NCBI GenBank assembly: GCA_030407005.1
Contig: JAUDYN010000008.1
Coordinates: forward strand, 1,860,001-1,924,000
Length of the DNA stretch: 64,000 nt
Reading direction: 5' to 3'
Origin: Desarmillaria ectypa
Lineage: Eukaryota; Basidiomycota; Agaricomycetes; Agaricales; Physalacriaceae
Below the pieces are notes generated by a model. It searched no databases, was not told the DNA's origin, and saw only the letters and a list, made by a program, of their open reading frames with translations. Below, piece after piece: positions 44,094 through 55,202 of the stretch (position 1 is its first letter; the number at the start of each line of letters is the position of its first letter). Made by a program: the position numbers and the translations under genes.

Positions 44094-46858
44094 TTATCTC
44101 AGGCGATTCTTGATGTTTCTCGAAAGCTCATCCGGCAACAATTTGGACACCTGGTATAATAGTGTAAGGAAAGAGACACTCATAAAACACTCAATCTGAC
44201 CTTGTGCATGAGTTCTTCTCCGCCGATATCCCAACCCCCCTCCGCAATAGGTAGCAGCGTGCCATCAACGAGCCTTGTAATAGACTGTCCAATCCCATAT
44301 CGTTCACCAGTAAACCTTCTCCACCGCGAGAGATTCTGTAGAAGTTTAATTCGTCTCACAAGGAACCTTCTACGCGCCGGTATCGAATCTGGATTGAAGG
44401 GCATTGCGGTCTGATCCAAAGACTTGTATTTCGAAACGAGAGCCTCAGTCTCCGCGATGGCGTTGTCAAACAGAGTTAACATCGTTTTGAAGAGCATCTG
44501 GGTCCAACAATTCAATCAAAGCACCGGGGTATCATGAAGAAATACTTACATGGACCTTTGTGTTCCCTGGTTCGATGCTTGCCTCAACCTCTTCGGTTAT
44601 ATCGACCATTCGCCTGATGTCTCCAGCTGAATAGACGTCTAAGGCTCCACCTTCCAAGAGCTTGCACATTCTAGGTAAGATGGCTGTCGTAATCATCGAT
44701 GCCACCAGGTCACCGTCTGATCCCAGTTCTGACTCGCTGCCTTCAGTATTATTTGGCCGTGAATATTCGTACAAGCCCTTATACCAAGTGAAAGCATCCA
44801 AGCTTCGGGGCTCCTACCCAAAGAGATGAGCAAGACTTGCAAATATTGAACGCGAACATACCTCTATGCAATTCCACCCCACACATTCCAACCTCGCCCA
44901 GAATTCCCATACACTGACAACCCCTAGCCCGCCATAGGCGTTGACATAACTGTCTGTGTATTGTTCCCGCCATGCACTCCATCTGCCTTTGCCAGGGTCG
45001 CGGAACTCTGGAGCCCGAACATCAGAAAGAACATCCTTCGTCTTTGTAGCCAGAAACTCTACGGCAGAGGAATACACCTGTTCATCTGAAGGCGAAAGCT
45101 CCGAGTCCGTTGAATATCCCTCTTCAGCTTCTTCATTGTTCTGGCGCCGTTGCCTCCTGGCGACGCGTGCGGCACGTCGAAGCGCCTTCTGTGCAGCTGA
45201 ATTTGGATTTGGTACAACTCTGCCAATATCATCTGTCTCTTCTGCTTTGGCAGGCAGAGGAAGATTCCCCAAGAAGTTTGAGACGTCGTCCTCGTCGTCC
45301 TGTGTCCTGCGTTTCTTGATCATATCGCCCCTTTCTCGTAGTAGTGACACATGTTGTTCTTCCAACTTCTCCAGCAGCGGATACTGGAAATTAAAAGAGT
45401 CAGGAGAACGTAAATTCCGGAAAACAGGACTGCAGACTTTTTCGTCAAGAAAGCCGGCAACGCCTTCGATCCACTCCTTGAAGGAGCTAAACCAAGCCCT
45501 CTTCTCTTCAGCTCTCCCGACCATGCCACGCATTTCTATCTCCCTATCGTCAAGTTCTCCCCTCTCTTGTGCGAGGGAGTTTAAAGCTGCAGTATTTGTG
45601 GCATGAGAGGTTGTCAACTGAGCTAGTTGCTGCGTTAGACGAGTCAAGGCAGGACCAAGCGTTGGTACAGCAGTCATAGGCGGAACTACACAAAGTGAAC
45701 TTGGAAAACTATGCAAAACCAAATCCACTTACTTGAGGCCGCTTTATATGTTTGTCTAACTTTTGAGGAAGACGGAGAGGGATCTGATGGCGTTGTTCCT
45801 CCACGGCGGAGTTGCTCCTGTTCCCATTCCATCGTTTCTTCGTCTTCTTCTTCGCTGAAACAGCGGTCAGTATAGAGTAAGGATTAAATTGGATAGTACA
45901 GACGCATCGGCAATCATTTCCTTCATAGCATCTCGACGCTTGCTAGCCTCCACTTTCCGCGATTTTTTGCCAAGAGCAATTCTTTCTTGTGCACTTGTGT
46001 AGTCCGCGAATTCTGATACTCGTTAGCAGCAGCCAAAGAAATCAAGCAGATGTACTTACCATCATCCCCTTCTCCAAGTTCATCATCTTCCCTCATCAGT
46101 CGACTTTCAGGATGCGGACCCTGATCTTCGGTCCGCCGCGTCAAGGATAGAGAAATGAAATCTTCTGTCCCAGATGCATCGGTAGCTCTGAGCCGCTCTC
46201 GACGCTCCTTGGCTACCTTGATAGATGACTCAGATGGTATACTGGTTTCCACTGACGATAAGTACAGGTTAAAAATGTTCAGTTGGGAACATGCAAGACG
46301 TACTAAGTACATCAACATCATCTACGCTTTGTATACAGACGTCGCCTGCATCCATGGATAAATCCATCGACATGTCTGCATCGTATGGGTCCGGGGCTGG
46401 TGCTCGCCGGTTGCTGGCTTTGAGCTCATTGAGATATGCTTGGTCATACTTTGGTCCGCGGTTCGGTGAGATAGTGGCTTGGTCGAGGTTGGGAAGTATG
46501 TCTCTGCAAGAAGTACATCAACGGAAGCATGAACAGCTGGTGAAAGAGCATACGCTGAGTGTTTTGCAAGCGTCAGTTTCTTGCTGAGCTTAGACTTTTT
46601 CACCTGAAAAGCTTCTTCAGCGTCTTCCTTCCTTGCCACAATTAGCATTATATTCTGCAAGGAATTGATAACGCGAACCTCATAGTCAGAACCGCCAAAA
46701 CTGAGTCGCGACTTCGGTTTGGATTTCTTCTTGATTTTCGTTACCAATGTACTGGGAGAATCATCCCCTGTTGCCGTAGCGCCGTCAGTAGTATCGTTTT
46801 CGGGGGAGGTTTGTCTCAACCGCTGCGAAGGTTTCGATTTTACGCGTTTGCTGAACAT
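44094..46858 (-). CDS. PAXBP1/GCFC-family splicing factor (NTR-complex type)
   Basis: The start MFSKRVKSKPSQRLRQTSP opens a basic, disordered N-terminus with KIKKKSKPKSRLSFGG and acidic patches, characteristic of the GC-rich-sequence DNA-binding-factor family. A long coiled-coil region follows: LTRLTQQLAQLTTSHATNTA, LLEKLEEQHVSLLRERGDMI, and the basic AAQKALRRAARVARRQRRQ. The GCFC domain contains DVRAPEFRDPGKGRWSAWRE, SYVNAYGGLGVVSVWEFWAR, then MLFKTMLTLFDNAIAETEAL and RRRFLVRRIKLLQNLSRWRR. It ends VSKLLPDELSRNIKNRLR. Family members join the Prp43/Ntr1 spliceosome-disassembly machinery in the nucleus. The ATG lies 105 bp from the ATG of the divergent Rad60-like gene. Confidence 0.9.
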
Positions 46859-46963
46859 GTAGAGGTGACCTAGGGGTGAGCGTCAAGAGGCAAAAGCTTA
46901 GAAAGCCACGTGACATGACATCAAAACCATCAGTTTCACACGGTCTGTTGCTTAACGAGAACG
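46859..46963. promoter_or_regulatory. 105 bp divergent promoter with a CACGTGAC box
   Basis: The whole space between the start codons of the GCFC splicing factor (-) and the Rad60-like protein (+) is 105 bp. It contains CACGTGAC at 46907-46914, the E-box form bound by Cbf1/bHLH factors, about 50 bp from each ATG. One element may thus serve both genes. Confidence 0.5.
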
Positions 46964-48615
46964 ATGTCCCGCCCCAGGCCCCGACCCATCATCAAGCAGA
47001 AGAATGCCGGACCCAGTTCCTCATCTTCTTCAATACCGAAGCTATCAGAGCTTGTCGTCAAAGACAGTGATGAAATGTTCATGCGTAACCGCTCGAGAGA
47101 CATGAATACATGGCGAAAGCTGGAGCAGAAAAATAAAGGCGTGTCGGCTTCAACTGTGTAGATGAGCGAAAGGCTTATTTCCCTTTCGTAGAGAAGAAAG
47201 CAAGGAGTAGATCACCAGATAGTGACCACGGCGAAGACGCGTCACCACGGCGCCGAAAGCAAAAGAAAAAGGCGAATAATGATGATGTATCTAGTTGGCA
47301 AAGGAATAAGAATCTGTTGAGGTTAGCGTCTTCAAACTCACCTTACGCATAAATTTTTGATGAAGACTTGATAGACTTCTCTCAGAGGAAGCCTCTGACG
47401 GTGACGCAGACCTCGATGACGAATTAGCGCTGCAAGGTATTGAGAACACTCCTGGAAAACTCAAGCGGAAGCGCGAAACCCGTCAACGAAGTCGGTCACG
47501 ATCCATCACACCTCCCCCTGCAATACCTATCCAGCAATTACAGAATGCACGCAACGTCATTCGGTAGGTCTTTCCTTGATTTCCCCGACCGTCTCCTTTC
47601 TCATGATGATCCAGGCAGGCTCTTGCTCCCATGCCACGACCTGCCTCACCTACTCTATACGACGATGATTACGATACTTCTGCGGACAATATCATACTTG
47701 ACCCCGAACTTGCCAGCATAGCCCAGCGGTCTAAGGACAGCTTCTCTGCCTCTCAAATCACGTCAGAAGGTTCTGGTGCTAGTGTTATAGTCGAAATTTC
47801 TGTCAGATGGCAACCTCATCCCGAGAACCAAGGTGCCCTATCCAACGTTGGAGTCTTCAAAATGATTAGGGTACAGTTTCCGTCGCCTTCTTAGCTCTTT
47901 TTATACTCACTATCCTGTTCAGAGCGAAAACTTCCGCGAACTTTTCGAAGCTGTGGCGGAGAGCCATAACCTCTTGACGGATAATCTTATCATGACCTAT
48001 CAGAACAGGAGGTTCTTCCCATCTGTTACTCCTAACACTTTGGGCATATGGAGCTCTGCGGAATTCAGTAGGACTTCTCGTGTCGCAACCCTTATCCCGA
48101 TACTGACTTCAATAATAGCCGCTTGCAACAAGACAACACATGAATATATGCGTTCATCGAAATACAGAGCCACCAAGTCGCCCCTGGCAGACTCCGACGT
48201 GATTGTAATCACTTCGGACACAGACGGTGGTGTGAATATCACGTCGGATGATGATGATGAACCAGATACCTTCTTCATGGCGCCTCCTGCAGTACCCGAC
48301 ACGGATAAGGAGGAGCAGGACGGAGAGAGGCTCAAACTTACTCTGCGCTCCAACAAGACGACACAAGATATAATACTTGTGGTTAGGCCTACAACGACAT
48401 GCGGTGCAATAGTCAGGGCATTTTTGAAGAAAGCTGGATTGGCTGACGAGTACCCCGCGGTCATGAGCGGAGGTCCTTCGAGCACGGCAAAGATACGGGG
48501 AATGCAAGCCAAGGATCCGCGGATATACATCGAAGGAGACAAGATGGACAACGAGGTTGAAATTGGAAAAGCCGATGTGGAGGATGGTGATATGGTTGAG
48601 GTTGGAGGGCTGTAA
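46964..48615 (+). CDS. Rad60/NIP45-like protein with SUMO-like domains
   Basis: Exon 1 (46964-47138) reads MSRPRPRPIIKQKNAGPSSS. To stay in frame it must splice to KKARSRSPDSD using a GC donor at 47139 (intron 47139-47191). A charged, disordered part (SRSRSITPPPAIPIQQLQNA) precedes the first SUMO-like domain: SVIVEISVRWQPHPENQGAL, VFKMIR|SENFRELFEAVAES, LIMTYQNRRFFPSVTPNTLG. After an acidic SDTDGGVNITSDDDDEPDTF linker the second domain follows: LKLTLRSNKTTQDIILVVRP and IYIEGDKMDNEVEIGKADVE, ending DGDMVEVGGL. The Rad60/Esc2/NIP45 group acts with the SUMO pathway in genome stability. A 3' convergent neighbour lies 107 bp away. Confidence 0.85.
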
Positions 48616-48722
48616 TCTATCATTTTGTCCCTTGCCCATCCTTAGTTTAGGGTTTGGCTCCTTGGTTTTATTAAATCCCATGAATAAAATCTGTATACTA
48701 CTATATATTGCAGACCCTGCCG

Positions 48723-49832
48723 TTAATGCCACCCGTCGGTAGTCATAGAATTCCGGACCAATATCCTCGCATTATTGACAAACGCCCGTATAAGCTCGTC
48801 AAACGCGAACCTTTCTGATTCTGGAACGTTGGGGTCTCCGCGGTGAGCAGCCGCTGAAAGTAAAAGTTCTGAGCGGGCGATCTCAAGCTCGAGTTCGTGC
48901 AAGATTTCTGGCTGAGACACAAGAAAAGCATGAGGCAACACTTAAGAAAGTGAGAAAATCTCTCACCGGTCCAGACGCACTCGACTTGGTGACCTGCGTC
49001 AGGTCAATGGCGAACTCTTCATGAGTATAGTTCATTCGGTCCTTCCGCCTCGTCATCGTTGAAGATCCCACCGGATGTGGTTCTGTGTTCCTAGCAAATT
49101 TCAGACTTCTTCAGCTGACATTTTTCGCGCACTCACCCGGCACCTCTAGATTCACCGTTACCCTCCAATCCGCCGCACGCTTAGGACTGTAGATATTGAG
49201 CGTTCCAAGCTTGATTTTCCGTATACACTCTACGACGTTTCCTGTCTTTTCATCACGAGTGACACGGATTTTTTCCTTGTTATCCCCCATGTAGAACGTG
49301 TCAACGTAGTATAGATGGTGGTAGTCCATTGAAGCACCCGTCGTAGTTGAAGTCTTCAGGTTATTGAGGAGGGTGTTGTAGTGCTTGTGCTGGTGCTATG
49401 TTCAAAGACTACATAAGAATGGATACTTAAATGCCATTTAATCGTATCGCACCGCAGTCATATTAGATTCGAATCGACAGTCCACAGAATCAGGCGCGAG
49501 AACTGCAGGCAACAAAATGAAAACCGGCAAGCAACCGCAAGAAAGCATCACATACTCGTCTCGACCAGCACAGGCAACATGAGCCGCGCGCCTCGGTCAT
49601 CGTCCCGCAACACCCCCACCTTGGCCTCCACCTCAATATTGCCAGGTATGTTCGGTCTCGTCATAATCATATGGTGAATGAAGTCTGCTATTTCCTTGAT
49701 GAATTCATCTAATGGCTCAATACCAAGGATGGAAAGGGATAGCGGCGGTAACGATGAAGACGCGCTCCCATTGGCACCTGAGCCAGAGTCACGTCGTGCA
49801 CGTTTATGTGGAGGCGTTCCAGACGAATACAT
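48723..49832 (-). CDS. mRNA-capping RNA 5'-triphosphatase (Cet1-type)
   Basis: The start MYSSGTPPHKRARRDSGSG opens a short disordered part, then LDEFIKEIADFIHHMI. The tunnel-fold metal motif A is NIEVEAKVGVLRD. Later exons give DCRFESNMTAHQHKHYNTLL, HLYYVDTFYM, IRVTRDEKTGNVVECIRKIK, and motif B RVTVNLEVPG, then RKDRMNYTHEEFAIDLTQVT. The C-terminal motif is LHELELEIARSELL. The glutamates of the EVE and ELE strands bind Mn2+ or Mg2+. It removes the gamma phosphate of nascent transcripts before guanylylation. The yeast-type triphosphatase is structurally unrelated to the animal capping phosphatase. The end is MTTDGWH. Confidence 0.92.
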
Positions 49833-50482
49833 GGTCGAGATTTGGAGATGGAGGTTTCGAAGAAGTATGGACTACTCCGTTTTAGGTCAACACAGCATGC
49901 ATAGCTCACAACAGATTGCAAAAGTGAAATGCATTACTCCAAAGTCACTAAGGTTAGATAAAATGCAAAAAATACGATTCTGTTTGGCGAAAGTATTGAA
50001 TACTTAGGTGGCAGCAGAGCACACCCTTGCGTAAAGAATTTTCAGCATCTATATAAATTCCTATGTGCATAACAAGATCAAGATAAAGTAATGAATCAGC
50101 CAAACTTGTACATCGAAAACGTGCAACAAATGAAGGGTATCTATGAAAACCAGGTTGTCAGATTTGATGGGGACCAATAAATACGTGCGCTGCGACACAG
50201 CGATGGCCGCTGAGTGTACACGAGGAATGAGCGGACGGGAAGCCACAATGGCCAATGGTTATCCCACGGATGTTAGGAAAGGGTCGAATCAGTGCGGGTA
50301 GAAGATGTATGATAAAAGGCAAGAAATATAAGTTATTACAGGTAGAGCGAGTATAGTTGCAGATGTTTTATTCTTTCTTACTCGATAGTATGCGATGGCT
50401 AGGCCCAAGACGTATGAAAGGGAACTGCAGAAGAAGCACCACTCAATACCGGGCCCCCTACATCATGAATTCAAGTCTCACC
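49833..50482. other. Intergenic, 650 bp
   Basis: Promoter of the triphosphatase gene and 3' flank of the next minus-strand gene. Open frames here show no motif. Confidence 0.4.
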
Positions 50483-51770
50483 TCAATACAGATGTTTCAC
50501 TCTACGCCGATGCTCTCGCCGTGAGGGGCTGTCTGTGTACTTGGGCTCAACGAACCGTCTAGCCACGGTGTTCGTCGGTGCGACGTGTAAACTGGTGGCA
50601 ACACTCGCGGTGCCGCGTCCAACGGCACTCGTGTCCGTGCTAGTTTCGGTAGCAGCATTGTCAGCAGATCCTCCGATAACGGTGGGCTGCTCGTGCGATG
50701 TGCTCTTATGTGAGATCCACCAACCAAGACCAATAGCAGCAGCTGCGCACTGTCGAAAACCCCATCATTGATATGAACAAAACCGTAACCAAGGACAGGA
50801 CGTACGATGGCCAAAATCATTCCAACAATCCATACCCATCGAGACAACCGTGTCGCACCGTTCTGCGTCTTCTTGAGCCAGGAGCTATGAGCAGGGTAAA
50901 TAGAAGGACACAAGCAAGGACATGAGGAGACGTACCTTGAAGACTTCCTATTCTCGTCCTTGGCAATGACACTGAAACGACGCCAAAAGTCGTCGCCTCG
51001 CTCTCCTCTCTTCGGCAATGTCACCCCTTCGCTATTTCCACGCATGATGGGCTTTTCATCCCTGAACTTGATATCCACACCCTTGGCGGGACGAGCAAAG
51101 ACCGGTGTTATCGGAGTCATGGGGGGCTGGAGGGGATGTGGTGTACTGGGAACAGACGAAGAGACGGATACGGGTGAGGAGGAAATCGCGTTGATAGGAA
51201 GGACAAAAGGATTGTGGCCTCGAGGGGGGTTAGGGTTGACGTTGATCTGGAGGGGCTGCTGTTGACGAGCAGGGGTAACAGCAGGCTTTGGTCGTGACAA
51301 GTTGTTGAGGTCAGCAATGGGGGCAGCGTAACCAGGGCGAGGCGAGGCTATATATTGTGGAGGTGGCGATGGTGATCCTTTTCGATTTCCATTTGACGCT
51401 GTTGCTGCTGCCAAGGCAGCATGCTTCGAAGGCAATGGACCCGCTTGACGTGATTCCGTTGCTGAAGGCCCACGATAATTGTCGTCGTCGTCGTCGTCGT
51501 CATCTTCCATGGAACCGTTCAGAAATTCCATCCCAAGTGCACCAGTGCCCGATTGACGTTTCTTGGCGAGATAGTTATCATACCTGCAAATCGAGATCAA
51601 TAACATTTTTTCGGTAAAAACTCGGTCTGGACATACACATCGTATGCTGAAGACCTATTATTCGGATTTTCAGGCTGGGGTTGACGCATTCTGCGCTGAG
51701 GCTGCGGAGTTTCGTAGAACGAATCTGGTTCGTCTGTGGCATAGGGAGGCCTGCCAGCGAGAGGGGCCAT
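50483..51770 (-). CDS. Uncharacterised single-pass membrane protein with Pro-rich cytosolic domain
   Basis: Exon 1 reads MAPLAGRPPYATDEPDSFYE and PQPQRRMRQPQPENPNNRSS. After an intron comes YDNYLAKKRQSGTGALGMEF, then an Asp run (near 51480-51500, a GTC-type microsatellite) and a Pro/Ser-rich region with YIASPRPGYAAPIADLNNL and PLQPPMTPITPVFARPAKG. A conserved block, RGERGDDFWRRFSVIAKDE, precedes SSWLKKTQNGATRLSRWVWI and the only membrane span, VWIVGMILAIV plus IGLGWW. The extracellular or lumenal tail is Ser/Thr-rich (VGRGTASVATSLHVAPTNTV) and ends VKHLY. Proteins of this layout are familiar from agaric genomes but have no assigned role. Topology is inferred. Confidence 0.75.
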
Positions 51771-53439
51771 GTGAACGGTATGAATCTATAGAAAAGAATG
51801 AAAAAAGAAAGGAAAAGAATGTAGGTATAAGCGAATGGATGCCTCGCAATTGAGGCGACGAAGACAGAAGCAAAGTGGATGTGTCACAACGTCACAAAAC
51901 CAAACAACCTTTTCTGATCCATTTGATCCAGCTTGCTGCACTATTGCTATCTTACGATTCTCTCTCCTTATTACCGAGTGCTTGCACTATCGTCTTGAAA
52001 TTTATCTTTTATGTTGTATTTCAACCATTAAGGCTGGTCCTGCCAGCACCTGAAAGCCTCGTGTCCAACTTTCTTTTGGCTGATGACGAATTTGACAAAA
52101 CAAATACCGGTCAACAAGACATACCGGTAACCGGCGGCCCAGGTCCACGGTCACTTGACGACACAATCTTGACCCGGGGCCCGCGGTCGTGAAAGCAGTA
52201 CAGCGCTTTCTACGTTGACTCGCTTTTCAAGAAGGCACTGGCAGTCCTGCGGATATTCATGTCACAAGGTTGATCTGCATCGCCGATTGCAATATACGAT
52301 CGACCTTCATTTAGGAGGCGCTAACTCAATATGCGTCATTATTTTATATGGAACGGCCGGTACATTTATGCCTTTCAATATGTAATAGGCCAGCGTTCTC
52401 TCATATCATGATGATCTGACAATCATCTTGAGCGGCTCCTTAATAAAATATGCCGCCACAACGTTTCGAGGATTCCTTCCTATGTTTCTGTACTTCCTAC
52501 CGTGCTGCAGGATGCTCGATATCTAGAATTACGATTTAGAGGGACTGCAAGTCTTATCTAGAGCCATAAGTGTTTTTAAGGTCGTCATCTAGCTTCACAC
52601 AAATTCCATAAAGCAATTCCAGCTGTTCAGATGTCAACGTTCCAACCCCTCAGTAAGGCCTTGGCATACAATTGTTCCGGAGTCACCATGAAACACTATG
52701 AAAGGGGTTTATAAGTATTACTAAGTATTCGAAACTGCTTTCACCCCCAAATAATTCTCGTTAAACATTCATGCTGATTGTACTGTTTCCTTGTTATGCA
52801 TGAACAGAGCAGATTACTTGCAGCATGCAAGCTGACACAGGAACACTCAGGATTGAAAAAAACGCACAGGCAGATACAAAAGACTGTAGACCTCATGTAT
52901 ATCATGATTCGCGGTTCAGGTAAATAGGAGTCCATACTTCACAAGACTGACGGAAATTCGAATACTTAACTCGCCTCGATGACGTTGTAAATTATGCTGA
53001 ATATTCATTCGCCCTGAGTAACAAGGCACTTCGCGTGCTTGCGACAAACCACTTATTGGAAAAAGGTAGCACCAACAGAAGAACAGATCGGAGATGACGA
53101 GCAACGTTAATGCATGAATGCCGAAGTAGATACATGGCCCAGATCCCGAAGAAAGGCTCCAGTTAATATTCCATAAGATGGGTCGCGAGGCATCGTGAAG
53201 GGTTTTTAAATGAGACAAGGAGAGTACTTACCCAATTCCAGTTCCAGGTAAAGCCTTGTAGTAACGAAGCGGAAGTGGTAGACGGAAAGCCAGAGTGAAT
53301 AATGATTAATGATGGCCCAAGTAGAACGCGTCCGGGGTCGTCTTATAACATACAAGTACAACAATCAGAAGTATAATAAGTTACCTGACGGCGAGTTAAT
53401 AAAGAAGAGTTGGAGCGACAGTGTAGACGTACATATTTC
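51771..53439. other. 1.7 kb intergenic stretch
   Basis: No supported gene. Plus frames at 51835-52192 and the minus frame 52916-53218 were considered and have no motif or intron pattern. A donor-like GTAAGT on the minus strand near 53224-53231 could belong to an unrecognised minus-strand gene. It also contains the promoter of the 51770 gene. Confidence 0.35.
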
Positions 53440-54167
53440 CTAGCCAACCGCCATGGTACCGTCATGGTTCATCGTGATATCCTCCTCGAGCTCATCCTCA
53501 ATGACCGGTGCCGCTTTCTTGGTCACAAACTGATCCAGCAACGTGAAACCTGTATCACCGCCAGAATCAGCGCCCGGTTGCTTCGGTTTGCGCTTGACAG
53601 CTGGACCGTCCGTTATTGTCCATGGTATAATATCTGAAGTCATCTCAGTCAAAGGTCTTGAAGGCTTTCAAGTTTACTTCAAATTTACCTTCCAAGAATA
53701 AAAACTCGTCGGCTTTTCGGACAATTGTGGCTGAGGAATGATGTCAAGGGACAGTCGCCGACGGTTCAAAGTGTGAACAGACCAAGATCCTTATGCTGCA
53801 CCGTCTGTCTGCTGTTACGCTCAGCAGATTTATGTGCAGCCTCGCATAATCGTTTGATAAACTCTTCGGTGGCGAGAGATATTAGGAACGTGGCTTCTTT
53901 GGCGATGATAGGTATGTCCTGTCATAATGAGAGTCCTCCAACGCGACTTCTGGAAGCATACACGCGTACTTTATCTGCCTTTATTATTTTCTGCACCCTT
54001 GATACCGGAAACAGCGATTTTCCCGCCTCGCGCACGACTGGTTGGGGCGCTTTTTTGACCCTCTTTTTCTTTTCACCAATATCGTCTGGATCGTGGTCGT
54101 GGAAATCGATGGCAGGAACATCAGTTTTGGCTGGTGTTTCGGTTGGACTAGCAGAACGGGAGGCCAT
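53440..54167 (-). CDS. Histone-fold protein of the Dpb3/POLE4 type
   Basis: Exon 1 (MASRSASPTETPAKTDVPAI) ends with LFPVSRVQKIIKADK. A canonical intron joins DIPIIAKEATFLISLATEEF and IKRLCEAAHKSAERNSRQTV, then QHKDL|ATIVRKADEFLFLE after another intron. This helix-strand-helix order with AD and DEFxFLE is that of the POLE4/Dpb3 and CHRAC-type histone folds, which pair with a Dpb4-like partner in DNA polymerase epsilon or chromatin remodellers. The C-terminal exon, DIIPWTITDGPAVKRKPKQP, ends DGTMAVG and carries FTLLDQFVTKK. The partner is not in the window. Exact assignment between Dpb3 and Dls1-like roles cannot be settled here. Confidence 0.82.
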
Positions 54168-55202
54168 GAGATGTCAGTGTGAACAGTGAAGCTGATGAGG
54201 GTCAAGTCCAGGGTCCTGGACCCTGCGCGTCGCGTGTCTATTACACCACGTGCTCTACCGGGCAAAACCGGACTTTCTCGAGCAAACAATTATTCCAAAA
54301 TGCGCTTGTCTTCAACATCCACCTGGTTTTATTCGGCTGTCACTTGACACGCTCCTTCTCTCCCTCCTTCAGCATGAGAGCTGTACTCATCATTTCAAGA
54401 CAGATATCATCCAGTTCAAATGGTTACTTTGTTATTCTGTTAATGCAGGATGCCCGATTGTCTGTTTAAATTTATAAGCTTAAGCTTTTTTTGATGACGA
54501 TACTCAGAATCACAATGCTTGAAATTTTATTGAGCGATAGCACCCTACACCCTTTCTATCACTTGTTAGGTCTGTATCCAGTTCGTTTTTTTACACCTTG
54601 ACCTCGTAGTCGTGGCGGCACTGTCGCGAAGTGAACCTCATGTTGTGGCCCGTTCGGCTCAGCGCATGGTCCTTCCGTCCCCATTCATCCGTCAGTGACT
54701 AGTTGCTTTCTCCAGCCGGGGACTGTAACACTCATACTTTCCTTACAACTTCACCCTCCTTGACCCCTAAACCTTCCCGTTGAAGTATCTTGTGCTCGGT
54801 ACAAGGGATCTAAAATCACAAGCAGTGAGTGAATTGGTCGCCCAAGGCCTCAGCTACACTCTGTAGTTCCCGTCAGTAAGTCTCTGTGATCCATATATGC
54901 TTTTCATCCAACCGATTAACTTGACATTACTTGCAGGAGCCAAATGTATTCCACAGCATGGCTCTACGCCTATGTAGGGTTCATATTGCTCTCAGGCCTG
55001 CCATTCTGAAGCTTCGTCGTCATACCAATGTAAATGGACCATGTGTCGCACTGAGCCTACTACGAATTCATTCAAGTACCTTACCCTGTCCACGGTTTTC
55101 AGGTGCGAAAAGCTGGATGATTTCGGCGGCGTACCGTTCATGTGGCAGACGAGTCTGCAGCGCGGTTCATCCTCGTATAAAAGGCTGAGAGGAGGGATAG
55201 GA
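54168..55202. promoter_or_regulatory. Intergenic with the GH71 promoter
   Basis: About 1 kb. A TATA box, CGTATAAAAGG, lies at about 55174-55184, 20-30 bp before the GH71 start at 55203. The left part is the promoter of the histone-fold gene. No other gene seen. Confidence 0.5.

Noticed and set aside
52916..53218. Minus-strand 100-codon frame with a hydrophobic stretch
   Set aside because: Could be read as a membrane segment but lacks a conserved pattern and neighbouring exons.
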